From Ruminococcus sp. (GTDB taxonomy: Bacteria; Bacillota; Clostridia; Oscillospirales; Acutalibacteraceae), in the NCBI GenBank assembly GCA_022779485.1, contig JALFTC010000047.1, positions 62,001 to 126,000 on the forward strand: a DNA stretch of 64,000 bases, written 5' to 3'. The notes beneath the pieces were generated by a model. That model had not been told where the DNA came from, did not search any database, and saw only the letters and a program-made list of their open reading frames with translations. Shown piece by piece: positions 32,530-41,287 of this stretch. The position numbers were made by a program, and so were the translations under genes. Positions within the stretch are counted from its first letter, which is position 1, and each line of letters begins with the position of its first letter.

Positions 32530-33807
32530 TTATTCAGCACACCTTGCAAATGATAATGTATTGTCCAGCTTTAGAAAAACATCCTTGTAGGTATTATACA
32601 CCTGTTTGTAGTCAGGGAGATAATCCTTGATTTCATCACTGCTAAAGGGGATAATCTTATGTCCTCTCCAGGTGTTTTGGTCATAATAGCAGTACAAAAG
32701 CTGGTTGTCTATATCTTCAAATGTAATCTTTGTTTCTCCGTTTTTAACAGTCTTTTTAACTGTCATTGTGGCGAGGATACTTGTTACCTTGTTGTAGTTT
32801 TCGTCCTGATACTGTGAGCAAAGGAGATTGCCCATTGAGTAGTAAACAAGTGTATCGCCAATGTACCTTGCAGGCTCAATAACATGAGGATGTGTGCCTA
32901 TTACAAGGTTTACACCGTTGTCAGCCAAAAACTGTGCCATATCGTCCTGATATTCTGACTCATCAGGCATATATTCAACACCGGCGTGCATACAGACAAT
33001 TAGGAAATCCACCTTGTCACGGACAGCGTCAATATCTTTCTTTACCTGCTTTTTATACTCCTGATATGCTGTATCCTTTTCAGGGTCGTTTATATCAAGG
33101 TCGGTAGGCCACACATTAATGAGATAATCCTTACCCTCAGGGCATGGGATTCCGTTTGTACTATAAGTATAATCAAGCATACTGTACTTTATTCCGTTAC
33201 ATTCAAGTACATTTACAGCATCCCTTGACTCCTGACTGTCAAAGGTACCTGTCATAAATACTCCCTTTTGATTTCTCCAATATTCACAGGAGTTTAAAAT
33301 TCCCTCTTCGCCACCGTCCAAAGCGTGGTTTGTAGCGGTGGAAACAAGGTTGTAGCCAAGGTCAACCATAGCGTCCCCTGCCTCCTGTGGACTGATAAAC
33401 AGAGGATAGTCGGAAAGTCCCATCTCTGTACCGCCCAAAATAGTTTCCTGATTATAGTAGTTAACATCACATTTTTCGGTGAACTGACGAAGATTTTGTA
33501 CCATTGGCTTAAAGTCATATCCGTTGCCGTTGGCGTTTTCGTTAGCGCCCTTGTAGATAGAACTGTAAATGATGTAGTCGCCTGCAATGGACATCTTGAA
33601 TGTGCTTTCGCTATCCTTAACAGCAGGTTTAGTGGTTGCTTGAGTCTGCCCTGTTTGTGTGCTGACCTCAGAGCAACCCTTTGTACAGGATGTTATGCCT
33701 ACAATTATTAAAACAATAAGCACAACAGCGATTCCCAAAGCAACGAATGGTATCATTGAATACCGCCTTTTTCTTCTTGGTCTGTCGGAATGTTTCCTCT
33801 CCTCCAT
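32530..33807 (-). CDS. CapA-family (PGA_cap) protein with N-terminal membrane anchor
   Basis: Protein of 425 residues: basic N-terminus, a membrane segment (about 19-42) and an extracellular CapA metallophosphatase-like domain (about 70-400). Signatures include MSIAGDYIIYS, NQETILGG, ATNHALDGGEEGI, VCMHAGVEY and NLVIGTHPHVIEPA. CapA proteins take part in poly-gamma-glutamate anchoring and related wall functions, but no capBC genes are near, so substrate is unknown. It is the first gene of a tight unit with ftr and trxA (2-bp gaps). Confidence 0.88.
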   Translation of the reverse strand: MEERKHSDRPRRKRRYSMIPFVALGIAVVLIVLIIVGITSCTKGCSEVSTQTGQTQATTKPAVKDSESTFKMSIAGDYIIYSSIYKGANENANGNGYDFKPMVQNLRQFTEKCDVNYYNQETILGGTEMGLSDYPLFISPQEAGDAMVDLGYNLVSTATNHALDGGEEGILNSCEYWRNQKGVFMTGTFDSQESRDAVNVLECNGIKYSMLDYTYSTNGIPCPEGKDYLINVWPTDLDINDPEKDTAYQEYKKQVKKDIDAVRDKVDFLIVCMHAGVEYMPDESEYQDDMAQFLADNGVNLVIGTHPHVIEPARYIGDTLVYYSMGNLLCSQYQDENYNKVTSILATMTVKKTVKNGETKITFEDIDNQLLYCYYDQNTWRGHKIIPFSSDEIKDYLPDYKQVYNTYKDVFLKLDNTLSFARCAE

Positions 33808-33834
33808 AATAAACCTCCTGCTTAAATAAACACA

Positions 33835-34587
33835 TTACTTTTTCTTTTGAATGTTATAATTAATCCTTGTAAGCATTTTGTGCGGAACGAATCTCATAAG
33901 GAAGTTTGCACATTTCATTGTAAATGAGGGCATAATAATCATCTTGTTTTTAAAGGCCTTGTCAATGCAGTACCTTGCGGCATAGGTACTGTCAATGCCC
34001 TTTATTGCAAAGCGTACACCGGCAACATTATTAAAATCTGTCTTAACAGGGCCGGGGCAAAAACAGCTTATGTGAACATTTGACTTTTTCCGCCTAAGCT
34101 CCTCGTAAATTGCCTGTGTAAGTCGGACTACATAATTTTTTGAGGCATAGTAGGATGCCATAAGAGGACCGGCTAAAAATCCGGCAGATGACGCAACATT
34201 GATAATCCTACCCTTGTCCTCACTAAGGAACTTTTGCAAAAACAGCTTTGTAAGAATATGCACCGCTGTAACATTTGTGTTGATAAGCTCAATTTCCCTG
34301 TCAAGGTCAACCTCTGCAAATTCGCCGAAGATGCCGAAACCGGCATTGTTAATCAGCAAATCAATTTTTCGGTCTTTAACCTGTTCAAAAAGATTTTTGG
34401 CATTTTCGGGGTTTGACAAATCAGCTGAAATAATAGTTACCTTTATGCTCTTTGGCAAGGAATTTTCAACAGACTTTAGCCTGTCTGCCCTCCTTGCAAC
34501 AAGGATTAAATCCCAGCCCATACCCGCAAGGTACTTTGCCATTTCTTCACCCATTCCCGAGCTTGCACCGGTTATGAGAGCCTGCAT
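33835..34587 (-). CDS. Short-chain dehydrogenase/reductase
   Basis: SDR oxidoreductase of 250 residues. The cofactor motif is GASSGMGEEMAKYLAG (about 6-21), NNAGFGIFGEF follows and the catalytic YxxxK is YASKNYVVRL. Catalytic Ser in NVASSAGF. Substrate is not deducible; the closest general type is the DltE/YqjQ-like subgroup. Ribosome site AGGTGA before ATG 34587. Confidence 0.9.
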   Translation of the reverse strand: MQALITGASSGMGEEMAKYLAGMGWDLILVARRADRLKSVENSLPKSIKVTIISADLSNPENAKNLFEQVKDRKIDLLINNAGFGIFGEFAEVDLDREIELINTNVTAVHILTKLFLQKFLSEDKGRIINVASSAGFLAGPLMASYYASKNYVVRLTQAIYEELRRKKSNVHISCFCPGPVKTDFNNVAGVRFAIKGIDSTYAARYCIDKAFKNKMIIMPSFTMKCANFLMRFVPHKMLTRINYNIQKKK

Positions 34588-34616
34588 ATAATCACCTATT
34601 TTTCTTATTTGGAATT

Positions 34617-35117
34617 TTATTCGGCAGAATTACTCTGTTTTGTTTCTTCTTCAGTATTTTCCAAAAGGTCTTTGGTGTAGGTTCTCCACTTTGTAACCTT
34701 TTTACCGCCGATTGTATGCTTGTAAAAATGCTGTGCCTCCTTGTTCCATTCAAGGCATTCCCACTTTAGCTTAATGCAGTCGTGCACCCTTGCAACCTTT
34801 TCACAGGCGTCAAATAGTTTTGTGCCGATGCCCTGTCCTCGGTAGGCACTGCGGATATAAATATCCTCAACATACATAACCTTTTTCATTGGGAATGTTG
34901 CAATTTGGAAGTAGTATGCACAAAATCCAACGATTTCACCGTCAATTTCAGCCTTTAGGATATGTAGCAGTTTTTCATCAAAAACCATCTTTTTAATTTC
35001 GTCAGCAGACGCTGTGTGATAGTCCTCAAGTCTTTCATAAACAGCAAAATGCTTGTAAAGTCGGTAGATAAACTCCAGGTCTTTTTCTTCAATATAGCTA
35101 ATTTTAATTTTTCCCAT
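34617..35117 (-). CDS. GNAT-family N-acetyltransferase
   Basis: Acetyl-CoA-dependent acetyltransferase of 166 residues. Motif A is VEDIYIRSAYRGQGIGTKLFD (acetyl-CoA pyrophosphate loop RGQGIG), followed by LKWECLEWNKEAQHFYKHTIG; this arrangement resembles spermidine/diamine acetyltransferases. The substrate is not certain. It ends 30 bp upstream of the SDR gene, possibly one transcript. Confidence 0.88.
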   Translation of the reverse strand: MGKIKISYIEEKDLEFIYRLYKHFAVYERLEDYHTASADEIKKMVFDEKLLHILKAEIDGEIVGFCAYYFQIATFPMKKVMYVEDIYIRSAYRGQGIGTKLFDACEKVARVHDCIKLKWECLEWNKEAQHFYKHTIGGKKVTKWRTYTKDLLENTEEETKQSNSAE

Positions 35118-35270
35118 TTTTATTCTCCTTGAAATACGAAATAATAGTTAACTCCATTCTTTGGGAACTTGGAATATATTCGCACTTTGACATAGTAATA
35201 CATTCTACGGTCATTATAACATCTTAGCAATGGGAAAACAACATATAATTTTGCTTTTGTAATATTAAAG

Positions 35271-35295
35271 CAAAAAGCACCCTGTTTCGGGTGCT
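35271..35295 (-). terminator. Terminator after DUF2752 gene
   Basis: Perfect stem AGCACCC / GGGTGCT with 6-nt loop; on the minus strand followed by TTTTT. Confidence 0.88.
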
Positions 35296-35329
35296 GATAA
35301 AATCATTGTAATATATTAATTCACAGTGT

Positions 35330-35728
35330 TTATATCGGTGCTAAAAACGGGATAAAGTTGCGCAGTACAGAATAGACTCCTATCAAAATCAAAGTTCCTA
35401 TAATGAATTTGTTGCTGTGTATGGGGAATCTAAGCCTTTTGCCAAAAGCCTTGAAAACAAGCTCCAGATAAATAGCTAACAACAGCAAAATCCCAAAAAT
35501 GATTAAGGCATTGTTCCTTAAAGATAACAAAATATCACCGTGGAGAAGCGCTATTACCGAACGGGTCATTCCACAACCGGGACAATAGATTCCAAAATAT
35601 TTATATGTAAGGCACCGGGGCAATGTTACATTCTTTGCCACAAACACCGCCGCAAAATACAGAACTGTTACTGTAATTATGGGCAAAAGAATAACTAATA
35701 TTCTTTCTGTAATACTGTACTTTTTCAT
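35330..35728 (-). CDS. DUF2752 membrane protein
   Basis: Membrane protein of 132 residues with three hydrophobic segments and the DUF2752 signature FGIYCPGCGMTRSVIALLHGD (CPxCGxTR). Function unknown. In Clostridia it often neighbours DUF4190-type proteins with glutamine-rich tails, as here. No evident ribosome site. Confidence 0.88.
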   Translation of the reverse strand: MKKYSITERILVILLPIITVTVLYFAAVFVAKNVTLPRCLTYKYFGIYCPGCGMTRSVIALLHGDILLSLRNNALIIFGILLLLAIYLELVFKAFGKRLRFPIHSNKFIIGTLILIGVYSVLRNFIPFLAPI

Positions 35729-35740
35729 TTTGTAATTTGC

Positions 35741-35766
35741 AAAAAGGGCAGACTGTCGTCCGCCCT
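35741..35766 (-). terminator. Terminator after DUF4190 gene
   Basis: Stem AGGGCAGAC / GTCCGCCCT (one mismatch) with TGTC loop; minus-strand T-run (35741-35745 A-run on plus). Confidence 0.8.
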
Positions 35767-35794
35767 ATCTCCTGTTATAGTGTTTCCTTAGAAA

Positions 35795-36307
35795 TTAGTA
35801 AGAGTAGCTGTAATATACATTACTGTCATTGGCGGCATCTTGTAAAAAGCCGATAAATGAACCTGTAACAGCAAATGACCAAATAAGAGCAATAGCCCAA
35901 ATTACAAGAGCAATGATTGAGAGAACAATACCTGCTGTAGCCATACCGTTGTCAACCGGTTTCTTCTTGCGTGACATAATACCAAGGATTAAACCAACGA
36001 TTGAGCATACTGAACCGCAACAGAAGAAGGAAACAATACCAAGTACAAGGGATGCAACTGCAAAACCCTTGCTGTTGTCAGCAGGCTCTTGATAATACTG
36101 CTGTGGCTGGTTATAACCATTTTGATAACCCTGCTGTTGGTTGTAGTTATAGTTGTTCTGGTAGCCGTTTTGTGGCTGATTGTAACTATTCTGATAATAA
36201 CCCTGCTGTTGATTGTATGTATCTTGGTTGTTATCCTGTGGCTGTGGGTTGTAAGGATTTTGATTGTTTGAATAATCATTATTCTGATTGTTATAATTTT
36301 CGTCCAT
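35795..36307 (-). CDS. DUF4190 membrane protein with Asn/Gln/Tyr-rich N-terminal tail
   Basis: Protein of 170 residues. Residues 1-78 are a low-complexity tail made almost entirely of Asn, Gln, Tyr and Pro (repeats like NNYNYNQQQGYQNGYNQPQQ), prion-like in composition. Residues about 80-150 form the DUF4190 unit with two membrane helices (KGFAVASLVLGIVSFFCCG and MATAGIVLSIIALVIWAIAL). Function unknown; the tail would lie on one face of the membrane and may mediate protein contacts. Confidence 0.85.
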   Translation of the reverse strand: MDENYNNQNNDYSNNQNPYNPQPQDNNQDTYNQQQGYYQNSYNQPQNGYQNNYNYNQQQGYQNGYNQPQQYYQEPADNSKGFAVASLVLGIVSFFCCGSVCSIVGLILGIMSRKKKPVDNGMATAGIVLSIIALVIWAIALIWSFAVTGSFIGFLQDAANDSNVYYSYSY

Positions 36308-36408
36308 ATTTACCTCCGAAATATAATCTATGTTTCATTTTACAAAAGAATTGTAAAAAAGTCAACCTAATAAATTATTTATTTTTCTTTTTTGATACAA
36401 AGCGATTC

Positions 36409-36939
36409 TTAATGTTCCTCAACATATTTTAGAAATTCCTCTGTCTTTGACCAGTACTTTATTCCCCAGTTTTCAAAGTTCCATTCCTCCATATAGTTGT
36501 TACATTCGTAGTCTATATAGTAGAGTTTTTCGTTCTGCACCACAAAATTTGTTGGGAAATAATCTATGTTGGTGTTATCCTTGTAAAGCACCTTGCACAT
36601 AGAACGGATTTGGGCAAAGTAATCCTCCTTTACCCTATCCTGCAAAACAAGGTCAAATATTGTGTCGCCACAGATATATTCCTTGAGTATTCTTTCATTT
36701 TCCACATCTACATCAAGCATTTTTGGCATCCTTATGCCTATTTTCATCAACTTTTTGTAGTCGTTCATTTCCGATTCCAGCTTGTTGCCAAACTGATAGT
36801 AACTGCAAGGCTCGTGGTGAATTTGCTTAAGGACATACTCATTTTCTCCGTCTGTCACAAGGTAGGAGTATCCTCCTTTTCCCTTACCCAACAATTTAAT
36901 AACACTAAATTCCCTGTTGTTAACTTTCATTTTTTCCAC
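36409..36939 (-). CDS. Minimal protein-kinase-like protein
   Basis: Protein of 176 residues with the core of a kinase fold but almost no C-lobe. Glycine loop LGKGKGGYSYLV (17-28), ATP lysine Lys38 in YVLKQI, possible helix-C Glu54, catalytic loop NIDYFPTNF with Asp125 and Asn130, and metal-binding Asp142 in YYIDYECN. HRD is replaced by NID and DFG by DYE, as in small lipopolysaccharide-kinase or RIO-like families. It could phosphorylate a small molecule or protein; target unknown. GTG start at 36939 follows GAGGGG. Confidence 0.72.
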   Translation of the reverse strand: MEKMKVNNREFSVIKLLGKGKGGYSYLVTDGENEYVLKQIHHEPCSYYQFGNKLESEMNDYKKLMKIGIRMPKMLDVDVENERILKEYICGDTIFDLVLQDRVKEDYFAQIRSMCKVLYKDNTNIDYFPTNFVVQNEKLYYIDYECNNYMEEWNFENWGIKYWSKTEEFLKYVEEH

Positions 36940-36979
36940 AAGTATTCCCCTCTTGTTACTTTGATTAACGATAAAAACT

Positions 36980-37297
36980 CTACACCGCCATATAAATCAG
37001 ATTAACTGCAAGGGCAGAAATACAGGCAAAGATTGCAACGGTTAACAGGCTCTTTTCCCTAAAAGCAAGTACGCAGGCTGTGATAAGCCCTGCAACCGAG
37101 GCAACATAATTTCCTGTTGAAAAAAGTATTGCCGGAAAGGTCATTGCACCCAAAACAGCATACGGCACATAGAACAAAAAGCTTTTTACAAATCTGTTTG
37201 TAATTTTCCCCTTAAAAATCACAAAGGGCAAAACTCTGATAAGGTATGTAACACCCGCCATAATAAAAAGGTAGATAAAGAAATCCCTTAAACTCAT
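36980..37297 (-). CDS. azlD: AzlD-family branched-chain amino acid exporter subunit
   Basis: Small membrane protein of 105 residues with four hydrophobic segments, including VTYLIRVLPFVIFKGK typical of AzlD. It overlaps azlC by 4 bp; the two form a branched-chain amino acid (or azaleucine) exporter. Confidence 0.9.
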   Translation of the reverse strand: MSLRDFFIYLFIMAGVTYLIRVLPFVIFKGKITNRFVKSFLFYVPYAVLGAMTFPAILFSTGNYVASVAGLITACVLAFREKSLLTVAIFACISALAVNLIYMAV

Positions 37298-37998
37298 TCT
37301 TCTTCACCTTCCTTAATGGGGAAAAAGATCGCCCCTACAACTGATGCGATAACTGTGCAAATTATGATAACAAATCCGCTTGAAACCTGATTTAACAGTG
37401 GCAACCACTTAAAGGCACAGCTTAGCAAAACGGAAATTACAATCACCTTTAAGATTGCTGAATTTTTCTTTGCCGGCGGAATAATTATTGCAAGGAACAT
37501 TCCGTAAATTGCTATGCAAAGGGAATCCCTTACAACAGTTGGAAGTACCTGTCCTGCCAATGCACCAAGGAGTGTTCCTGTTGTCCACCCGACAATGGGC
37601 AAAAATATCAAGCCGTAAAGATATTTTTTGCTCACATCCTTACTGTTGCCCATAGCAACGGCAAAGATTTCGTCTGTTATTCCAAAGCCTATGAGCCAAC
37701 GGTGAATGCCCCTAACGCTTTTATCCGCCTTTTGAGAAAGTGACAAGGACATAAGGGCATACCTTAGGTTAATTATTATCTGGGCACAAGCCATCTCTAT
37801 CCAAAAGCCACCGCCTCTGACCAAAATATCAAGTCCTGCAAACTGTCCCGCTGATGTGAGATTTGTCAGAGAAATCATCACAGCCTCCCACCAGCTTAAG
37901 CCCGAATGAACAGACTGAAGTCCGAATGTAAAGGAAACAGATATGTATCCAAGGGCAATGGGTATTCCGTCCTTAAGTCCTTTTTTTATTTCTGTCAT
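37294..37998 (-). CDS. azlC: AzlC-family branched-chain amino acid exporter subunit
   Basis: Membrane protein of about 234 residues with six or more hydrophobic segments; GIPIALGYISVSFTFGLQSV and LTSAGQFAGLDIL are family signatures. ATG 37998 is taken as start because it follows AAGGATGG; a GTG at 38040 would overlap the upstream amidase gene and lacks a ribosome site. Pairs with azlD. Confidence 0.9.
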   Translation of the reverse strand: MTEIKKGLKDGIPIALGYISVSFTFGLQSVHSGLSWWEAVMISLTNLTSAGQFAGLDILVRGGGFWIEMACAQIIINLRYALMSLSLSQKADKSVRGIHRWLIGFGITDEIFAVAMGNSKDVSKKYLYGLIFLPIVGWTTGTLLGALAGQVLPTVVRDSLCIAIYGMFLAIIIPPAKKNSAILKVIVISVLLSCAFKWLPLLNQVSSGFVIIICTVIASVVGAIFFPIKEGEEE

Positions 37999-38032
37999 TT
38001 TTGTTTTTATACCATCCTTTTTACAATAGGAA

Positions 38033-39826
38033 TCACACAAATTTTATTTTGTAGTAGTCGCAAATACCCTTTGCTATTGAGTTGCCGGCTTTTACAGTGT
38101 TGTTGATTATCCACTTTGCACCCTTTACATTGTCGTGATATTCAACCTCAATATAAACGGCCTTTGCAGTGGTGTGATTAAGCTCGTAAAGGTCCTTAAT
38201 AACCATTAATTCAAAATCTTTTCCAGGTGTTACCCCACCAACAGAGTTAAGCAAACAATTAGCCATATTAAGGGTTGCGCCCTTTTTCTGACGCACCATT
38301 ACCATTGTTCCCAAGGTGTTGCCGGAAAGTCCGTTTGTGTGGATTGGAATATGAAAATCTGCTCCCCAGTTGTTGCTTTCCTTCGTGTTTTTCTGATAGC
38401 TTTGCTCCGGATTGCGTGGCATTTTTACAAGGAAACCGTTTCGCACAAGGGCTGATTTGGCACACTTTGCAATTTTGTAGCACTGCTCCATTTCGTTGGT
38501 GTTGCCGATTACATATACATTGTCTTTTTGTGATGATGGGCTTAAATACACCTTTGCCCTATACACAGTTACGGTGCATCTTGCAATCATTCCGTTATAT
38601 AGTCTTGCAGTAATTACAGCCTTTCCTGTGCGTTTACTTTCAATTCTTGCCTTGCTTTGTGCTGTTTTTACTACCTTTGCAACCTGTGTATTGCTACTGC
38701 TCCAAGTGATATTCCTTGCGTAGGAATTTTTGCTTAACACAGCAGAAACAGTCATACTTTTTTTCAGTTTTAGCTCTATTTTACTTGGGTTGATTGTTAC
38801 TGATTTTGGAGCAGGTTTTACTGTTACTGTGCAGTAGGCAGTTTTTCCGTTATATAGCTTCACTGCAACTTTTGCTTTTCCCACTCCCTTTGCAGTAACA
38901 ACGCATTTGTTATTCTCTGCCTTTGCAACTGTGACAACCTTTGTATTGTATGAAACCCATTTTACATTTTGGGTGTTTGCGTAGGAGTTTTTATTCACTG
39001 TTTCGTAGATTATACAGGGTTCTCCCTTTCCCAACTGCAAACTGCTTACATTCAGCTTTACCGATACAGGTGCCGGTTTTACTGTTACCTTACAGGTAGC
39101 AGTTTTACCGTTGTAGGTCTTTGCACTAATCACCGCTGTACCTACATTTTTTGCTGTGATTTTCACTCTATCCCTTGATATTACTGTTATTCCCACAGCC
39201 TTTGTATTTGAACTTTTCCAGTCAATAGTCTGTGACCAAGAATTGCTGTCGATAGTTGCGTTAACTGTAAAGCTTTCACCTTTTCCAAGGCACAATGCAG
39301 TTTTGCTCAAAGTGACCTTTTGGGGAGCCTTTAGTACATTTACTACACATTCTATCTCCTGTCCCTCAGATGTTACAGCCTTTATAACAGTGTTTCCTGT
39401 TCTCACACCTGTAATAATTGCACTGTTTTCATTGGTTTTTTCAACAGTTGCAACGCTCTCGTCAGAGGTGTACCATTCAAGGGTTGGCAAAGCTGTGCTG
39501 TCCTTTTCGTATCCGTAAATTTCAAATGTTTCTCCCATACCAAGGGAGGTTGAGGTCGCACTTAAAAATACCTCTTCCCTAATTACAGGTATTGTAGGAT
39601 TTGTTTCCTCCGTAGAGGAAGTTGCGGTTTCACTCACCTGTGATGTAGGCTGAGCTTCTGTAACTTCCTCAATTCCGTCGCCAATGGGAACATTGTTATA
39701 ATCTTCAATTACAGAGGATGTATTGACTGAATTTTCCTCTACATTTACCGTTGTCGCCTCAACACCCACTGTGGCTGTGCCGATAAATAGTATTGCCGAA
39801 AGAATAATACCCATTAATCTTTTCAT
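38033..39826 (-). CDS. Secreted N-acetylmuramoyl-L-alanine amidase with four Big2 (Ig-like) repeats
   Basis: Exported wall hydrolase of 597 residues. Signal peptide about 1-24, then a Thr/Ser/Glu-rich linker, then four bacterial Ig-like (Big2) repeats at about 85-430 with repeated WxSSNTKVxxV and GxAxIxAKxYNGKTAxCxVTV patterns. The C-terminal amidase_3-like domain (about 432-597) has FHIPIHTNGLSG and the catalytic glutamate region AVYIEVEYHDN. The usual HGG motif at the start of the domain is replaced by the VIGNTNEMEQC variant found in a known Firmicutes subgroup. It probably cleaves the amide bond between muramic acid and L-alanine. Confidence 0.85.
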   Translation of the reverse strand: MKRLMGIILSAILFIGTATVGVEATTVNVEENSVNTSSVIEDYNNVPIGDGIEEVTEAQPTSQVSETATSSTEETNPTIPVIREEVFLSATSTSLGMGETFEIYGYEKDSTALPTLEWYTSDESVATVEKTNENSAIITGVRTGNTVIKAVTSEGQEIECVVNVLKAPQKVTLSKTALCLGKGESFTVNATIDSNSWSQTIDWKSSNTKAVGITVISRDRVKITAKNVGTAVISAKTYNGKTATCKVTVKPAPVSVKLNVSSLQLGKGEPCIIYETVNKNSYANTQNVKWVSYNTKVVTVAKAENNKCVVTAKGVGKAKVAVKLYNGKTAYCTVTVKPAPKSVTINPSKIELKLKKSMTVSAVLSKNSYARNITWSSSNTQVAKVVKTAQSKARIESKRTGKAVITARLYNGMIARCTVTVYRAKVYLSPSSQKDNVYVIGNTNEMEQCYKIAKCAKSALVRNGFLVKMPRNPEQSYQKNTKESNNWGADFHIPIHTNGLSGNTLGTMVMVRQKKGATLNMANCLLNSVGGVTPGKDFELMVIKDLYELNHTTAKAVYIEVEYHDNVKGAKWIINNTVKAGNSIAKGICDYYKIKFV

Positions 39827-39937
39827 ATCCGTACCTCCAAAAGTTAAAAGAATATCAGTTTAACAAATAATACATTAAGATTTTATATCACTAATTGTAA
39901 TCTGTCAACGAATCAACCCATAATTTGGGACAGAAAA

Positions 39938-40012
39938 ATAACTGTCACGCATTGTTTTACGCAACAGTTATAAGGAAACACTGAATAAATCACTTCAATC
40001 TATTCTACATAC
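39938..40012. repeat. Hairpin plus solitary end of the MITE-like repeat
   Basis: An inverted repeat ATAACTGT / ACAGTTAT (39938-39945 and 39964-39971) is followed at 39972 by AAGGAAACACTGAATAAATC, which matches the right-hand terminal repeat of the element at 43614-43781 in 18 consecutive bases. No second end is seen nearby, so this is a remnant. It abuts the stop codon of the GNAT gene. Confidence 0.6.
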
Positions 40013-40416
40013 GCAAAAAATCTTCTGCCGTTGTAATCGTCATCAAAGCCTTTAAATCCGTTGCGTTTGTAGAAATCCTCTTTTCCTCTCGCCGACAAAA
40101 CCTCTAACTTGACGCTTTTCTCCTCAGGCTTGTTGTTGCGGATAAAGTCAACTATGTAGTTAAGCAAAAATTTTCCGTAACCCTCGTTTTGATATTCCGG
40201 CTTTATAATTAAGTCGTTGAGATAAACGAAAGAGGAAATTCTACCGCAAAGACGAGCCATTCCCACAAGATTCTTGTCCTCATATAAGGCGAATGTGTGA
40301 CTGCTACGTTCTAACATTCCTGCAATTTGTGAAAATCTAAGTCCTCTCCAATCAACAGAGGAATAAAGCTCAAAATACTCCTCGGGAGTGAGCTTATCCA
40401 CAGTAACAATTTTCAT
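40000..40416 (-). CDS. GNAT-family N-acetyltransferase
   Basis: Acetyltransferase of 138 residues (from ATG 40416, GGGGT upstream). Motif A: YLNDLIIKPEYQNEGYGKFLLNYIV (acetyl-CoA loop QNEGYG). The C-terminal FYKRNGFKGFDDDYNGRRFFAYVE is typical of small GNATs of the PhnO/YjcF-like type. Substrate unknown. Its stop codon lies at the edge of a MITE remnant. Confidence 0.85.
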   Translation of the reverse strand: MKIVTVDKLTPEEYFELYSSVDWRGLRFSQIAGMLERSSHTFALYEDKNLVGMARLCGRISSFVYLNDLIIKPEYQNEGYGKFLLNYIVDFIRNNKPEEKSVKLEVLSARGKEDFYKRNGFKGFDDDYNGRRFFAYVE

Positions 40417-40540
40417 TTTTCTACCCCATTGTACGAAAAAACTAAAATTCAATCTGTAAACATAAAACCGCAGAACAAAATCCGCTTGAGATATTGTAGC
40501 ACTTTACAATATTTACTTCAATAATTTTTTAAAATTTTTA

Positions 40541-40568
40541 TTGAAAAATATAAAAATAATGTTATAAT
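40541..40568 (+). promoter_or_regulatory. Promoter of rubrerythrin
   Basis: TTGAAA (40541-40546), 16-bp spacer, TATAAT (40563-40568). An 80-nt leader follows and contains only a weak GGGA / TCCC stem. Confidence 0.65.
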
Positions 40569-40652
40569 TAAAGTAACCGATAGGTGCTACGGGAGAAGGT
40601 TTTATTCCCTTAAATCATAAAACATAATAATAATATTTTGGAGGAAAAATTT

Positions 40653-41189
40653 ATGAGTAAATATGCAGGAACACAGACAGAAAAAAATTTGGAAGCTGCT
40701 TTTGCAGGTGAATCACAGGCAAGGAACAAGTACACCTACTTTGCATCTGTTGCAAAAAAAGAGGGTTATGAGCAGATTTCTGCCCTATTCCAAAAGACTG
40801 CCGACAACGAAAAGGAACACGCTAAAATGTGGTTCAAAGAGCTTGAGGGCATTGGCGATACAGCCGAAAACCTGAAGTCTGCCGCAGAGGGTGAAAACTA
40901 CGAATGGACTGATATGTACGACGGTTTTGCAAAGACTGCCGAAGAGGAAGGCTTCCCTGTGCTTGCAGCAAAGTTCCGCCTTGTTGCAGAGATTGAAAGA
41001 CATCACGAGGAACGCTACCGTGCTTTGCTAAAGAATGTTGAAACTGCTCAGGTATTTGAAAAGAGCGAGGTTAAGGTTTGGGAGTGCAGAAACTGCGGAC
41101 ATATCATTGTTGGCACAAGCGCACCTGAAATTTGCCCAACCTGCGCACACCCACAGAGCTATTTTGAGGTTCACGCAGAGAACTATTAA
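40653..41189 (+). CDS. rbr: Rubrerythrin
   Basis: Peroxide-reducing protein of anaerobes, 178 residues from ATG 40653 (GGAGG 8 nt upstream). The N-terminal ferritin-like diiron domain carries [24 protein letters not shown] and [10 protein letters not shown]. The C-terminal rubredoxin-like domain has [10 protein letters not shown] and [11 protein letters not shown] (four Cys for one iron). Typically reduces hydrogen peroxide with electrons from NADH via a rubredoxin reductase. Confidence 0.97.
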   Translation: MSKYAGTQTEKNLEAAFAGESQARNKYTYFASVAKKEGYEQISALFQKTADNEKEHAKMWFKELEGIGDTAENLKSAAEGENYEWTDMYDGFAKTAEEEGFPVLAAKFRLVAEIERHHEERYRALLKNVETAQVFEKSEVKVWECRNCGHIIVGTSAPEICPTCAHPQSYFEVHAENY

Positions 41190-41242
41190 TCATCTTATTT
41201 GATATTATACAAAGAAAAATTGCACATTTCTCCCATAAAATC

Positions 41243-41274
41243 AGGGCTGTCGTTACTTTGCGACAGCCCTTTTT
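41243..41274 (+). terminator. Terminator after rubrerythrin
   Basis: Perfect 10-bp stem AGGGCTGTCG / CGACAGCCCT with 8-nt loop and TTTT. Also placed to stop the convergent amino acid ABC transporter operon. Confidence 0.9.
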
Positions 41275-41287
41275 GATGTGTATTCTT

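Noticed and set aside
35771..35792. Third copy of the GGAAACACT repeat end (TAGTGTTTCCTTAG)
   Set aside because: Only about 10-11 bp match to the MITE end; could be chance.
36001..36432. Long frames opposite the Asn/Gln-rich DUF4190 tail
   Set aside because: Produced by the low-complexity CAA/AAC/TAT repeats read in other frames.
40569..40652. Possible riboswitch in the 80-nt rubrerythrin leader
   Set aside because: Only a weak 4-bp stem; no match to a known aptamer consensus that I can recognise.
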